Origin: an uncultured Treponema sp.
GTDB taxonomy: Bacteria; Spirochaetota; Spirochaetia; Treponematales; Treponemataceae
Direction: 5' to 3'
Length of the DNA: 57,245 nt
Assembly (NCBI GenBank): GCA_945915085.1
Contig: CAMEET010000002.1
Coordinates: 1 to 57,245 of the forward strand
The notes beneath the pieces were generated by a model. The model saw only the letters and a list, made by a program, of their open reading frames with translations, did not search any database and was not told the origin of the DNA. Below are positions 25,772 through 34,129 of the stretch, piece by piece (positions within the stretch are counted from its first letter, which is position 1; the number at the start of each line of letters is the position of its first letter). The position numbers were made by a program, and so were the translations under genes.

Positions 25772-25860
25772 CTCGTGTAAACACGAAGTTTATTCCATGT
25801 GCGGGGTGCAAACTGGCTCATCAACGTTCGCTTGGTTTGCGTCCCTGGCTCGTATGAGTG
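25772..25860. repeat. GC-rich repeat fragment with partial leader-element similarity
   Basis: AAGTTTATTCCATGTGCGG here resembles the start of leader element copies B and C (AAGTTTATTYCGTGCG) in the same orientation relative to the downstream gene. The remainder (two GGCTC modules and GTTCGCTTGG) does not align. It lies upstream of the mechanosensitive channel gene. Confidence 0.4.
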
Positions 25861-25897
25861 TAGTTGATTTATTATAAACTTTTTTGGAGGTTATATT

Positions 25898-26770
25898 ATG
25901 GAAGAAAAAATGGCAGAAATTTCAGATGCTGCTATTTCTGCGGCAGAAGAAACGATAATCACTCAAACTTCAACTTTTATTCACTGGGTACAGAGTCTTT
26001 TGACTTGGGAAAACCTTTTTAAAGTGATTGGAGCAGTCATAATTTTGCTTGCAATGTGGATTGTGTACAGAATTATTTTGCGTGGCATAAAAAAAGTGCC
26101 TCTTGAAAAAACGAATGAACATAAACAGCAGATTGCAGTAAAATTTGTAAAATACATTTTTTATATCAGCGTTGTAGTTTATGTTCTTGGACTTTTTGGT
26201 GTAAAACTTAGTGCAATTTGGGGAGCTGCCGGAATTGCCGGTGTTGCCATTGGTTTTGCGGCGCAGACTTCTGTGAGCAACGTGATAAGCGGACTTTTTG
26301 TTTTGACGGAACGCTCGCTTAAAGTTGGTGACACGATTATTGTTAATGGAGTGACTGGTATTGTTGATTCAATTTCGCTTTTATCTGTCAGAGTGCATAC
26401 TTTTGACAATCAGATGGTGCGCATTCCGAACTCCACAATCATCAATTCAAACCTCACAAATAATTCATATCATGATAAAAGACGAATTACGCTTGGAGTT
26501 TCCATAAGTTATGATGCTGATATGAAAACTGCACTTGAAGCACTAGAAAAGGCTCCTGCACTTTGTCCTACAGTTTTAGCAGAGCCAGCACCAGCAGTTT
26601 GGTTTGATGGTTTTGGAGAAAGTGGAATTGATATGACAGTTGCCGCATGGTTTAAGCCAGAAAATTTTTTGCAGACAAAAAATGATTTATTTATTGCAAT
26701 CAAAAAAGTTTTAGATGAAGCGCAGATTGAAATTCCATATAATCAGCTCGATGTAAAGATGAAGCAATAA
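25898..26770 (+). CDS. Small-conductance mechanosensitive channel, MscS family
   Basis: Inner-membrane channel opened by membrane tension on osmotic downshift. The 290-residue protein has three N-terminal membrane segments; the pore helix AAGIAGVAIGFAAQTSVSNVISGLF, then the beta domain LKVGDTIIVNGVTGIVDSI and RIPNSTIINSNLTNNS. Length matches E. coli MscS. GGAGG precedes the ATG. It is followed by a REP repeat. Confidence 0.92.
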   Translation: MEEKMAEISDAAISAAEETIITQTSTFIHWVQSLLTWENLFKVIGAVIILLAMWIVYRIILRGIKKVPLEKTNEHKQQIAVKFVKYIFYISVVVYVLGLFGVKLSAIWGAAGIAGVAIGFAAQTSVSNVISGLFVLTERSLKVGDTIIVNGVTGIVDSISLLSVRVHTFDNQMVRIPNSTIINSNLTNNSYHDKRRITLGVSISYDADMKTALEALEKAPALCPTVLAEPAPAVWFDGFGESGIDMTVAAWFKPENFLQTKNDLFIAIKKVLDEAQIEIPYNQLDVKMKQ

Positions 26771-26806
26771 TACAACTTGAAAAAAGTGTGTTTGTAATAA
26801 TAATAT

Positions 26807-26822
26807 TAAGGTCTGTCCCCTT
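26807..26822. repeat. REP-like repeat between MscS and HD genes
   Basis: An exact AGGTCTGTCCC at 26809-26819. A degenerate ACGAGTTCTGT follows about 20 bases later, perhaps a decayed partner. Confidence 0.75.
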
Positions 26823-26860
26823 TTTTACAAAAACGAGTTCTGTATTTTAAGGAAGGAAAA

Positions 26861-28084
26861 TTGAATTACTTTGCAAACATGAATTGGGAATTTATGAAAT
26901 CCCGATACAGTACAAAAGATAAAAGCCGTCATTTTTCTGTTCGTGATTATCATGATATCTTGTGTCCACCATCTGAAAAACCTGATTTCTTGCAAAAATA
27001 TCTGGAACTGTCTGTTTTGAAACGTCTTGAAGGTATCAGTTTGCTTTGTGGTACCGACTGGACAAAACTTTATAACAATCGCATGCGTTATTCTCGACTG
27101 GATCACAGTATCGGTGTCGCATTAATCGTCTGGCATTTTACGAAAGACAAAGCACAGACAATTGCAGGACTTCTGCATGACATTGCGACTCCTGTTTTTA
27201 GTCATGTCAGTGATTTTCGTCATGGTGATGCTTTGACGCAGGAATCAACAGAAGCACCAACATCACAAATCATCAAAAATGATAAAAAACTTCAAAAACT
27301 TTTACACGCGGATGGACTTTCAACTGAATTTGTTGAAAACTATCACAAATATCCAATTGCAGATAACGAAATTCCTCGTTTGAGTGCGGATCGCCTTGAA
27401 TATATGTTTCCTTCTGGAGCATCCTTGGACGGCTGCTGGACTTTTGAAGAAATCAAAAAATGTTATGAAAATATTCTTGTTTTGCAGAATGAAAACGATT
27501 TTCCAGAATTAGGTTTTGATAATGTGGAAACTGCAGAACTTTATTGTGAAAAATTTTGCAGTATCGGACATATTTTGCAGTTGAACGAAAATAAATTAAC
27601 ACTGCAACTGCTCGGTGAAATCATGAACATGGCTGTAAAACTGAATGTTTTGCAGGAAAAAGATTTCATGACACTTTCAGAAAAGCAGGCGATTGATAGA
27701 ATTGAAAACTGGATTTCAACTGACAGACTTGCATTAAAACCAAAAAGTGAATATTCTGACAAACAACATCCCGAAGATTTAAAAATTCGCTTTACAAAGT
27801 ATTATCTGACTTTTCGAAATATGGAAAAAATCTATCACACAGAACAAAAACTGCCAGAAAATCAATTTTTTTCAGTGAGTTTAAAAGTCAAACAACGATT
27901 TATAAATCCACTTGTAAAGATTTCTGACAGTCCTACTCTAGCACATAAAAATGTAATTTCATCCGCAAAAAGTGTGCAAAAAGCAGCACGTTTGAGTGAC
28001 ATTTCACCAGCATCCTCCAAAATTATCGAAGATTTTAAAAGCTTTTCGGATACAAAATTCGGCTGTGTAAAATTATACTTTTAA
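26861..28084 (+). CDS. HD-domain phosphohydrolase
   Basis: A 407-residue metal-dependent phosphohydrolase: YSRLDHSIGVALIVWHF supplies the first histidine, GLLHDIATPVFSHVSDF the HD pair and a further histidine, and RLSADRLEYMF the late aspartate. These are the pattern of HD proteins related to dGTPases and YfbR-like enzymes; the nucleotide or other substrate cannot be named. The start appears to be TTG at 26861, four bases after AAGGAAGG; ATG at 26879 is an alternative. Both flanks carry REP repeats. Confidence 0.75.
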   Translation: MNYFANMNWEFMKSRYSTKDKSRHFSVRDYHDILCPPSEKPDFLQKYLELSVLKRLEGISLLCGTDWTKLYNNRMRYSRLDHSIGVALIVWHFTKDKAQTIAGLLHDIATPVFSHVSDFRHGDALTQESTEAPTSQIIKNDKKLQKLLHADGLSTEFVENYHKYPIADNEIPRLSADRLEYMFPSGASLDGCWTFEEIKKCYENILVLQNENDFPELGFDNVETAELYCEKFCSIGHILQLNENKLTLQLLGEIMNMAVKLNVLQEKDFMTLSEKQAIDRIENWISTDRLALKPKSEYSDKQHPEDLKIRFTKYYLTFRNMEKIYHTEQKLPENQFFSVSLKVKQRFINPLVKISDSPTLAHKNVISSAKSVQKAARLSDISPASSKIIEDFKSFSDTKFGCVKLYF

Positions 28085-28104
28085 GTAAAACAAAAAACAA
28101 GGGT

Positions 28105-28120
28105 AAACAGGGGCAGACCT
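28105..28120. repeat. REP-like variant
   Basis: ACAGGGGCAGACCTA, one base from the consensus, 24 bases after the HD gene. Confidence 0.6.
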
Positions 28121-28161
28121 ATTATTATTCTATTATTAGTTTCGCGATTTTAAAACAATTC

Positions 28162-28212
28162 AAATAAGGTCTGTCCCTGTTTTTACTGTAAAAACAGGGA
28201 CAGACCTTATTT
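28162..28212. repeat. Perfect REP hairpin (REPIN) upstream of the RAYT gene
   Basis: Two REP copies face each other with perfect 24-base arms (28162-28185 and 28189-28212) and a 3-base loop CTG. The order is AGGTCTGTCCC then GGGACAGACCT. It sits 72 bases before the transposase start, where the cognate REPs of RAYT genes are usually found. Confidence 0.93.
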
Positions 28213-28284
28213 TTTTTAAACTTTTTTTTCATTTTTACGTATAAAATCGCACAGTTAAGTCTATATTATATATAGGAGTAATTA

Positions 28285-29040
28285 ATGTCCCGAAAATCTA
28301 GAAAAAAGAGTGAATCTCAGATTTATCATGTAATTTTGCGCGGAAATAACAGACAGAACATCTTCTATAATGATGATGACCGTTATTTCATGCTAAACCG
28401 CATTCAAAAATACTCTGAACAGACTAATATTGAAGTATACGCCTACTGCCTTATGGATAATCATATCCATCTTCTCGTCGGAAAAGCAAATCCGAACCTC
28501 AGTAAGTTTGTTCAGAAGCTCGCAACTAGCTATGCCATGTATTTTAACAAAAAATACGACTGCTGCGGCCATCTTTTTCAAGGTAGATTTAAGAGTGAAC
28601 CTGTAGAAACTGAGGAATATTTCAAAACAGTATTCAGATACATTCTTCAGAATCCACAAAAGGCAAATATCTGTAAGTTTTTTAAGTACAAATGGAGCAG
28701 CTGTCAGTTTGCGATAAATGAAACGATGGATTCTACAGATTCTTTTGTCAGCATGGAGTATGTTTTTGAAATTTTTCAGGATAAAACTTCGCTTAAAAAG
28801 TTCCTGCATACAGAAAATTCAGATTTATGCATGGAATATGGAAATGTTCCTGTGATGAGTGATGCCAAATGTTATGAATTAATCAAAAAAAGAGTAAAAA
28901 TTAAAGAGCCATCTCAGATAAAAAAGCAGAGTCAGGAAAAAAAGAAAGAATTACTAATGTATCTGATACAGGAGGGGAGTAACATAACGCAAATTTCCAG
29001 GGTTACAGAGATTCCAAGACATATTTTGGCTAAATTGTAA
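28285..29040 (+). CDS. REP-associated tyrosine transposase (RAYT, TnpA_REP, Y1/HUH family)
   Basis: A single-strand DNA nuclease related to IS200/IS605 TnpA that in other bacteria binds and cleaves REP hairpins. The 251-residue protein has ILRGNNRQNIFY near the N-terminus, the HUH motif in LMDNHIHLLVG (His60, His62), GHLFQGRFKSEPV and the catalytic tyrosine in VFRYILQNP (Tyr119). The last ~40 residues (ELLMYLIQEGSNITQISRV) form a helix-turn-helix-like tail. AGGAG precedes the ATG. No insertion-sequence ends or partner TnpB were seen; instead repeats flank it on both sides. It is the obvious candidate for spreading the AGGTCTGTCCC repeats in this window. Confidence 0.92.
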   Translation: MSRKSRKKSESQIYHVILRGNNRQNIFYNDDDRYFMLNRIQKYSEQTNIEVYAYCLMDNHIHLLVGKANPNLSKFVQKLATSYAMYFNKKYDCCGHLFQGRFKSEPVETEEYFKTVFRYILQNPQKANICKFFKYKWSSCQFAINETMDSTDSFVSMEYVFEIFQDKTSLKKFLHTENSDLCMEYGNVPVMSDAKCYELIKKRVKIKEPSQIKKQSQEKKKELLMYLIQEGSNITQISRVTEIPRHILAKL

Positions 29041-29134
29041 TGGATTTCTCACTTATGTTTTTATCTTTTTAATCAATCCTGTAATAATTTTGTTATGAAA
29101 AACTTGGACAATAGGACTATTTTAAGGGTGAAAT

Positions 29135-29209
29135 GAGGTCTGTCCCCTGTTTTACCTGTTTTTAATTGCCACAGTGTTCTTTGAGCTGATTAAACAAGGT
29201 CTGTCCCTA
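29135..29209. repeat. Two REP-like repeats downstream of the RAYT gene
   Basis: Exact AGGTCTGTCCC at 29136-29146 and 29197-29207, same orientation. Together with the upstream hairpin they bracket the transposase gene. Confidence 0.85.
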
Positions 29210-29246
29210 TTTTTTCAATATTTATTAAATTATCCCATTTTTACTA

Positions 29247-29276
29247 ATGACAAGAAAAGCGAAACTATAGTATAAT
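29247..29276 (+). promoter_or_regulatory. Promoter of the 29.3 kb lipoprotein gene
   Basis: ATGACA (29247-29252) and a perfect TATAAT (29271-29276), 18 bp apart, about 35 bases before the start codon. Confidence 0.6.
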
Positions 29277-29310
29277 AAAAAGTAGTATTTAAAATCATAT
29301 GGAGGATTTT

Positions 29311-32046
29311 ATGAAAAACAAGTTTATTAGATTATTTGCATTCTTATGTTTTGCATTCACTTTTGTTTTTATGTCTTGTAACCAAGTGATTCCAGAAGAT
29401 AATCAAAAGGACATTTCAGGATTACCGAACGCAAATGTTATCATTACATTACAGCCTGAGGCAGCAAGAACAATTTCGCCGGTAAATGGAACAAGTTATA
29501 AAGATGTATCAACCTGGACTGTTACTTTTAAAGAAACTTCGGGTAATGGTTACGATAATATTGTAAAGGAACTTTCAAAAAGTGATTCAACTATCAGTGT
29601 AACTATTCCTGTGGGAAGTTTTGATGTCATTTTGGAAGGAGTAACTGAAAAAAACACAGTAAAATATTATGGAAAAGCTTCATTTACAGTTACTGGAGAT
29701 GAAACAGAATCAATTTCAGTTCCTGTTACCGTTTCGCCAAAGAAAACAGAAGGTGGTACAGGTTCTTTTACATATACATTGACTGTGCAAGATTATCCAA
29801 GTCCAGCAGAACTAACTTCTGTTTTAATTCCTTATGATACATCAAAGGAAAACATAACTTTGACAACAACTGAAACTGATTCAGCCAATCATGTTTTCAC
29901 GATAACAGGTACTAACATTCCTTCTGGTTTCTATAAATTTTCAGTTAATTTAACAGCAGATGAAATTACAAAGGATGTCTTTGAATCATTTGATAATCTT
30001 GTAGAAATTATTGATGATACAGAAACTTCAGATACAAAGACAATCAATTATGTTTATGAAGGTGAAAAAGCATATTATGTTTCTAGTTCCGACAGAGCTA
30101 CTGGAAATGGTGTTTTCGAAAGTATGCCAATAAACATTAATACATTACTTGAACGAAATGATACTGTTGCTACTGTCATAATGAATTTTGTTGATATCTC
30201 AGACACAACATATCCTCAAATTGATGTTTCAAAACTTCAGAATAAAACTTATGTAATACGAAAAATATATAATACAGATCTTTATAAAATTTCTAAAGAT
30301 TTAGAAACAGGTATTAATATTACTTCTGTAGCTGAGGGTGGTTCAATAGATAGTAACTATACAATCAGTTTGATAGATTCAACTAAAACTACAGCAGATT
30401 CAAATACAGTAGTTAATATAACTAATGGAAGATCTATAAAATTATCGTTAGGTGGTGGTGTCACTGTAAAAACTTCAGAAGTTGCAGAAATTGACATTAT
30501 CGAAAATGAATATAATGAAAGTTATTCTATTACAAATCAACCGCTGTTAATTGTTCCTTCAAGTGCAAAAGTCACTCTTAATTCTAATAAACCTACGGAA
30601 GGTTTTGAACTTTTGGGAAAAACAGATACAGATAATGAAGGAAATATGAATTATTACTTTGTAAAAGTGGGTAGCGCTGGTATTTCTATTATAGAGGCTA
30701 CAGTACCAGACTTCTCTATTGTTGATGCCACAGATTCAATTTTGAGTTCGAAAAAGACTTACTATATAGGAGACACAGTAACTTTAAAAGCTAAACCGGA
30801 TGGTGATTTTATTTATGATGAAGGAACTACATTCATGTGGTACGTGAATGGAAAAGAACAAGATAGTTCAACAACAGATACATTTAAACTTACTTTTGGA
30901 AAAGGTGATACAGCTGAAAATAATAAAATAATGTGTATTGCTTGTGCTAGTGGAGAATATAAATCTTTTGTTTCTGAAATTATTCCAATTGATCGAGTTG
31001 CGTTGCTTTATGATACATGTTCTAATGGTAATACTCGTGTAAGTTTTGCTAGAATTTCTGATTTACATACTACTACTACATCAGCAGGAGATATTCAAAA
31101 GGGTGATAATATTATTAATGTAATAGATTGTTTCATAGACTCAGACCAAAAGGTTTATACTCTGTACGAAAAGGGCATTAATTCTTGTTATTCTGAATCA
31201 ATTTTTAATGGAACAGGATATGATTCTCCAGATGAATATTCTTTTGAGCTTACTGATTACACTCCACTTCAAATAAAGAAAGGTCTGGACGGAAATATTT
31301 ATTTGTTGTTTAAAAATACTCTTAATTCTACGTATGAAATTAAGCGAGTAGAAGCTGATTCTTCTAGAAATATTACTTTTAATAAGACTTCTGTAGAAGC
31401 TTTCGAAGGTAGTGGAACAACATTCTTTGTAGATGAAAGTAGTAATGTTTATTACATCAAAGAAACTACTAAAACTGTAACCGAAGGAGAAATTCAGACT
31501 ACTAAAAAATCTGTAAAATTGATGAAAAATAGTTCTGGAACTGAAGAGCAGGTTGGTGCTGAAATTATGTCATTTACTTTAGGACAGCCAGGAGGAAGTA
31601 TCGCAGGAACAAATCCTACTAATCTATTTATACATAAAGATCCTGAATTTACAGATATGAGAATCATCGATGACAAATTATATCTATTAATAAGGCATTT
31701 AAATAGCAAAAATTATTATTCTTATAGTACAGGTTGTGTAGTTATTATTGATATGAATAATAATGAAACTTCAGTTGCTGGTTGGGATGAAAATAAATAT
31801 ATACCAGAAACAGATTCTTATACACATGATAGTAACACTTTCTATGGTCCAGATAAAATTGTTGCTATCAAGCCTAAGAAGATAGTAATCGCAGACGATG
31901 GTGTTGAACATGCCTCACTTTATAACCCAAAACAGAAACAGCGTTTTGTAGTTTTTGATTTGGAAACAAACACTATAACAGATTTAATAGAAACCCCTGA
32001 AGGTATTAACTTCTCAGACAGTACAACTGGTTCATTCTTTTATTAA
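29311..32046 (+). CDS. Large surface-type lipoprotein of unknown function
   Basis: The 911-residue product starts MKNKFIRLFAFLCFAFTFVFMSC, a lipoprotein signal with lipobox VFMSC. Behind it come beta-rich segments: a first domain of ~120 residues (NVIITLQPEAARTISP, VTIPVGSFDVILEG) that resembles the first domain of the lipoprotein at 47099-49483, a domain with YIGDTVTLKAKPDGD and MWYVNG like an Ig-type fold (about 490-560), and a C-terminal region with repeated strand-like patterns (LYDTCSNGNTRVSF, YTLYEKG, YLLIRHL) that could be a propeller. No enzymatic motif was found. GGAGG sets the start at 29311 rather than 29299. A terminator follows. Confidence 0.7.
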   Translation: MKNKFIRLFAFLCFAFTFVFMSCNQVIPEDNQKDISGLPNANVIITLQPEAARTISPVNGTSYKDVSTWTVTFKETSGNGYDNIVKELSKSDSTISVTIPVGSFDVILEGVTEKNTVKYYGKASFTVTGDETESISVPVTVSPKKTEGGTGSFTYTLTVQDYPSPAELTSVLIPYDTSKENITLTTTETDSANHVFTITGTNIPSGFYKFSVNLTADEITKDVFESFDNLVEIIDDTETSDTKTINYVYEGEKAYYVSSSDRATGNGVFESMPININTLLERNDTVATVIMNFVDISDTTYPQIDVSKLQNKTYVIRKIYNTDLYKISKDLETGINITSVAEGGSIDSNYTISLIDSTKTTADSNTVVNITNGRSIKLSLGGGVTVKTSEVAEIDIIENEYNESYSITNQPLLIVPSSAKVTLNSNKPTEGFELLGKTDTDNEGNMNYYFVKVGSAGISIIEATVPDFSIVDATDSILSSKKTYYIGDTVTLKAKPDGDFIYDEGTTFMWYVNGKEQDSSTTDTFKLTFGKGDTAENNKIMCIACASGEYKSFVSEIIPIDRVALLYDTCSNGNTRVSFARISDLHTTTTSAGDIQKGDNIINVIDCFIDSDQKVYTLYEKGINSCYSESIFNGTGYDSPDEYSFELTDYTPLQIKKGLDGNIYLLFKNTLNSTYEIKRVEADSSRNITFNKTSVEAFEGSGTTFFVDESSNVYYIKETTKTVTEGEIQTTKKSVKLMKNSSGTEEQVGAEIMSFTLGQPGGSIAGTNPTNLFIHKDPEFTDMRIIDDKLYLLIRHLNSKNYYSYSTGCVVIIDMNNNETSVAGWDENKYIPETDSYTHDSNTFYGPDKIVAIKPKKIVIADDGVEHASLYNPKQKQRFVVFDLETNTITDLIETPEGINFSDSTTGSFFY

Positions 32047-32072
32047 ATGAAGTTTTAATCTCATTTTAAGTC

Positions 32073-32115
32073 AAAAGACCTTGTGGCAACCATTTTGCTG
32101 CAAGGTCTTTTTTTT
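32073..32115 (+). terminator. Rho-independent terminator of the lipoprotein gene
   Basis: AAAAGACCTTG (32073-32083) pairs with CAAGGTCTTTT (32101-32111) and is followed by a long T run. Confidence 0.9.
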
Positions 32116-32127
32116 ATTTTACCTTAA

Positions 32128-32178
32128 TAAAAAGAGGGACAGACCTTAATAAAACTGAAAGGTCTGTCCCTCTTTTTA
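32128..32178. repeat. Perfect REP hairpin (REPIN), opposite polarity
   Basis: Perfect 20-base arms at 32128-32147 and 32159-32178 with an 11-base loop. Here GGGACAGACCT comes first and AGGTCTGTCCC second, the reverse of the order at 28162-28212. It lies directly behind the terminator. Confidence 0.9.
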
Positions 32179-32211
32179 CACCCTAACCTTTTTATTTATC
32201 CTTAAGTGTGC

Positions 32212-32217
32212 TATAAT
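32212..32217 (+). promoter_or_regulatory. -10 box of the Bat operon, leaderless or nearly so
   Basis: A perfect TATAAT ends 10 bases before the moxR ATG at 32228, and no Shine-Dalgarno sequence lies between. Transcription would start within a few bases of the ATG. No good -35 box is visible. Confidence 0.5.
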
Positions 32218-32227
32218 CATTTTTATT

Positions 32228-33238
32228 ATGAATGATAACATCAAAAAGATTGTAGAGATATTCACAAATGAAGCTGGAAAAAGGCTAATTGGACAAGAAA
32301 ATCTTGTCACCAACATTTTAATTGCTTTTGTAGCAGGCGGTCACGTTCTTTTAGAAGGAGTCCCAGGTCTTGCTAAAACTCTTACTGTCAAAACCGTGGC
32401 TCAAATGCTTGGTCTTGATTTCAAAAGGATTCAGTTTACTCCAGATTTACTTCCTGCCGATATTACTGGTACATTAATTTATGAACAAAACAAAGGTGCT
32501 TTTTCAGTAAGAAAAGGTCCTGTTTTTTCTAATATTATTCTTGCCGATGAAGTAAACCGCGCTCCTGCAAAAGTACAATCTGCTATGCTTGAAGCCATGG
32601 AAGAACATCATGTAACAATCGGAGAGAAAACCTATGAATTACCTTCTCCATTTTTTCTACTCGCAACTCAAAATCCTATTGAACAAGAAGGAACTTATAA
32701 TCTTCCAGAAGCTGAGTTGGATCGTTTTTTGATGAAACTTATCATTGATTATCCATCTGTTGATGATGAAATAAAAATCGTAAAATCCTGCGGAAATGCA
32801 TCTTCTATTACAGTAAACCAAGTTATTTCAGCTGATGATTTTAATTCAATGGTTTCTGCAAGTGAAAATGTAAATCTAGATGATAAAATCATAAAATACA
32901 TTGTTTCAATATTAAATGTCACCCGTCCAAATTCCGTTATTACTAATCGTGGGGAACATTTTGCCAACTCAAATACCAGTATGTTTGGTTCAAAATCCAG
33001 TGACATCACAAGAGCCATTCAATTTGGAGCATCTCCGCGAGCTGGTATTGCTATGGCAAAATGTGCAAAAGTAAAAGCTCTTTTTGAAGGCCGCGATTTT
33101 GTATTACCTGAAGATATAAAAGCTGTGGCTTGCAATGTTTTACGTCATCGAATAGTTTTGTCCTATGAAGCTGCTGCAGATAATGTTCTGCCAGATGATA
33201 TTATTAAGCGAATCTTAGATTTTGTTCCAATTCCTTGA
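32228..33238 (+). CDS. MoxR family AAA+ ATPase
   Basis: A chaperone-like ATPase that works with VWA proteins. The 336-residue protein has Walker A GVPGLAKT (44-51), Walker B IILADEVNRAPAKVQSALLEAMEE-like segment (seen as ILADEVNRAPAKVQSAML), sensor 1 LLATQNPIEQEGTY, and a C-terminal lid with a late sensor arginine region (SPRAGIAM). It is first in a five-gene cluster with DUF58, VWA and BatD-like proteins, separated from the next gene by 6 bases. Expected to act in the cytoplasm on the membrane-anchored Bat proteins. Confidence 0.93.
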   Translation: MNDNIKKIVEIFTNEAGKRLIGQENLVTNILIAFVAGGHVLLEGVPGLAKTLTVKTVAQMLGLDFKRIQFTPDLLPADITGTLIYEQNKGAFSVRKGPVFSNIILADEVNRAPAKVQSAMLEAMEEHHVTIGEKTYELPSPFFLLATQNPIEQEGTYNLPEAELDRFLMKLIIDYPSVDDEIKIVKSCGNASSITVNQVISADDFNSMVSASENVNLDDKIIKYIVSILNVTRPNSVITNRGEHFANSNTSMFGSKSSDITRAIQFGASPRAGIAMAKCAKVKALFEGRDFVLPEDIKAVACNVLRHRIVLSYEAAADNVLPDDIIKRILDFVPIP

Positions 33239-33244
33239 TTTTCT

Positions 33245-34129
33245 ATGTCTGAATTTTTTATTGATGATACAAGTTTAATAAAAAAAGCCTCATATCTAAA
33301 AATTAGGGCACGTGAATTAGCCGAAAGTTTTAAGTCTGGAAATTTCCGATCTCTTTTTCGAGGACAAGGAATTGAATTTGAAGGAGTACGTGATTATATT
33401 CGTGGTGATGATGTCCGTACAATAGATTGGAATGTCACAGCTAGAATGGGACATGCTTTTGTAAAGGTTTTTGAAGAAGAACGTGAGCTTCAAGTTTTAT
33501 TGATAATGGACAATTCTGAATCCATGATGATAAAACATGATAAAAAGTCTAAATTTGAAATTGCTCAGGATGCTTCTGCGTTAATTACTATTGCATGTGA
33601 ATTAAATTCTTGTTCGCTTGGAGCAATTTTTTTTGATGGACAGATAAATTTTTGTACAAAACCCTTGCTTAATAAAAGTCAGACAATGCTTATTCTAAAT
33701 AAAATATCCCAAAAAAATGAAACTCCTGTGAAAGGTTCTGTTTTAGACTCTGCATTGATTAGTGCTTCTAGAATTCTCAAAAAACGTTCTTTAGTTTTTA
33801 TCTTTTCTGATTTTAGATCAGAAGGATGGCAAAAAGCTCTGGTTGCACTTGCAAAAAAAAATGATGTACTTGCATTCAATATTTTTGATTCTTTTGATTA
33901 TCAATTCCCTGAACTTGGTAGTGTTGTTTTTAAAGATGCAGAAACAGGTTCAAAAATGATTTTACCGACTACATCAAAAAAATTCCAAAAAAGCTGGCAG
34001 AATTTTAATCATCAGAAATTGCAAAACTGGAAAGAATTTTGTTTAAAACATGGCGTTATTCCTGTGATAATGAATACTAAAGATGAACCTCTGGAAATTC
34101 TAAACAATGTTTTGAAAAAGGGAAAATGA
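33245..34129 (+). CDS. DUF58 domain protein of the Bat operon
   Basis: A 294-residue protein with the DUF58 signature FRGQGIEFEGVRDYIRGDDVRTIDWNVTARM (quoted in part: GIEFEGVRDYIRGDD), a MIDAS-like MDNSESM segment and FIFSDFRSEGW in a VWA-like fold. It has no membrane segment. DUF58 proteins accompany MoxR and VWA proteins and are thought to act as adaptors. Its stop codon overlaps the next start (ATGA). Confidence 0.9.
   Translation: MSEFFIDDTSLIKKASYLKIRARELAESFKSGNFRSLFRGQGIEFEGVRDYIRGDDVRTIDWNVTARMGHAFVKVFEEERELQVLLIMDNSESMMIKHDKKSKFEIAQDASALITIACELNSCSLGAIFFDGQINFCTKPLLNKSQTMLILNKISQKNETPVKGSVLDSALISASRILKKRSLVFIFSDFRSEGWQKALVALAKKNDVLAFNIFDSFDYQFPELGSVVFKDAETGSKMILPTTSKKFQKSWQNFNHQKLQNWKEFCLKHGVIPVIMNTKDEPLEILNNVLKKGK

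Noticed and set aside
28285-29040. Ordinary IS200/IS605 insertion sequence
   Set aside because: There is no TnpB, the protein has the longer RAYT form with a helix-turn-helix-like tail, and the flanks are the dispersed REPs rather than unique IS ends.
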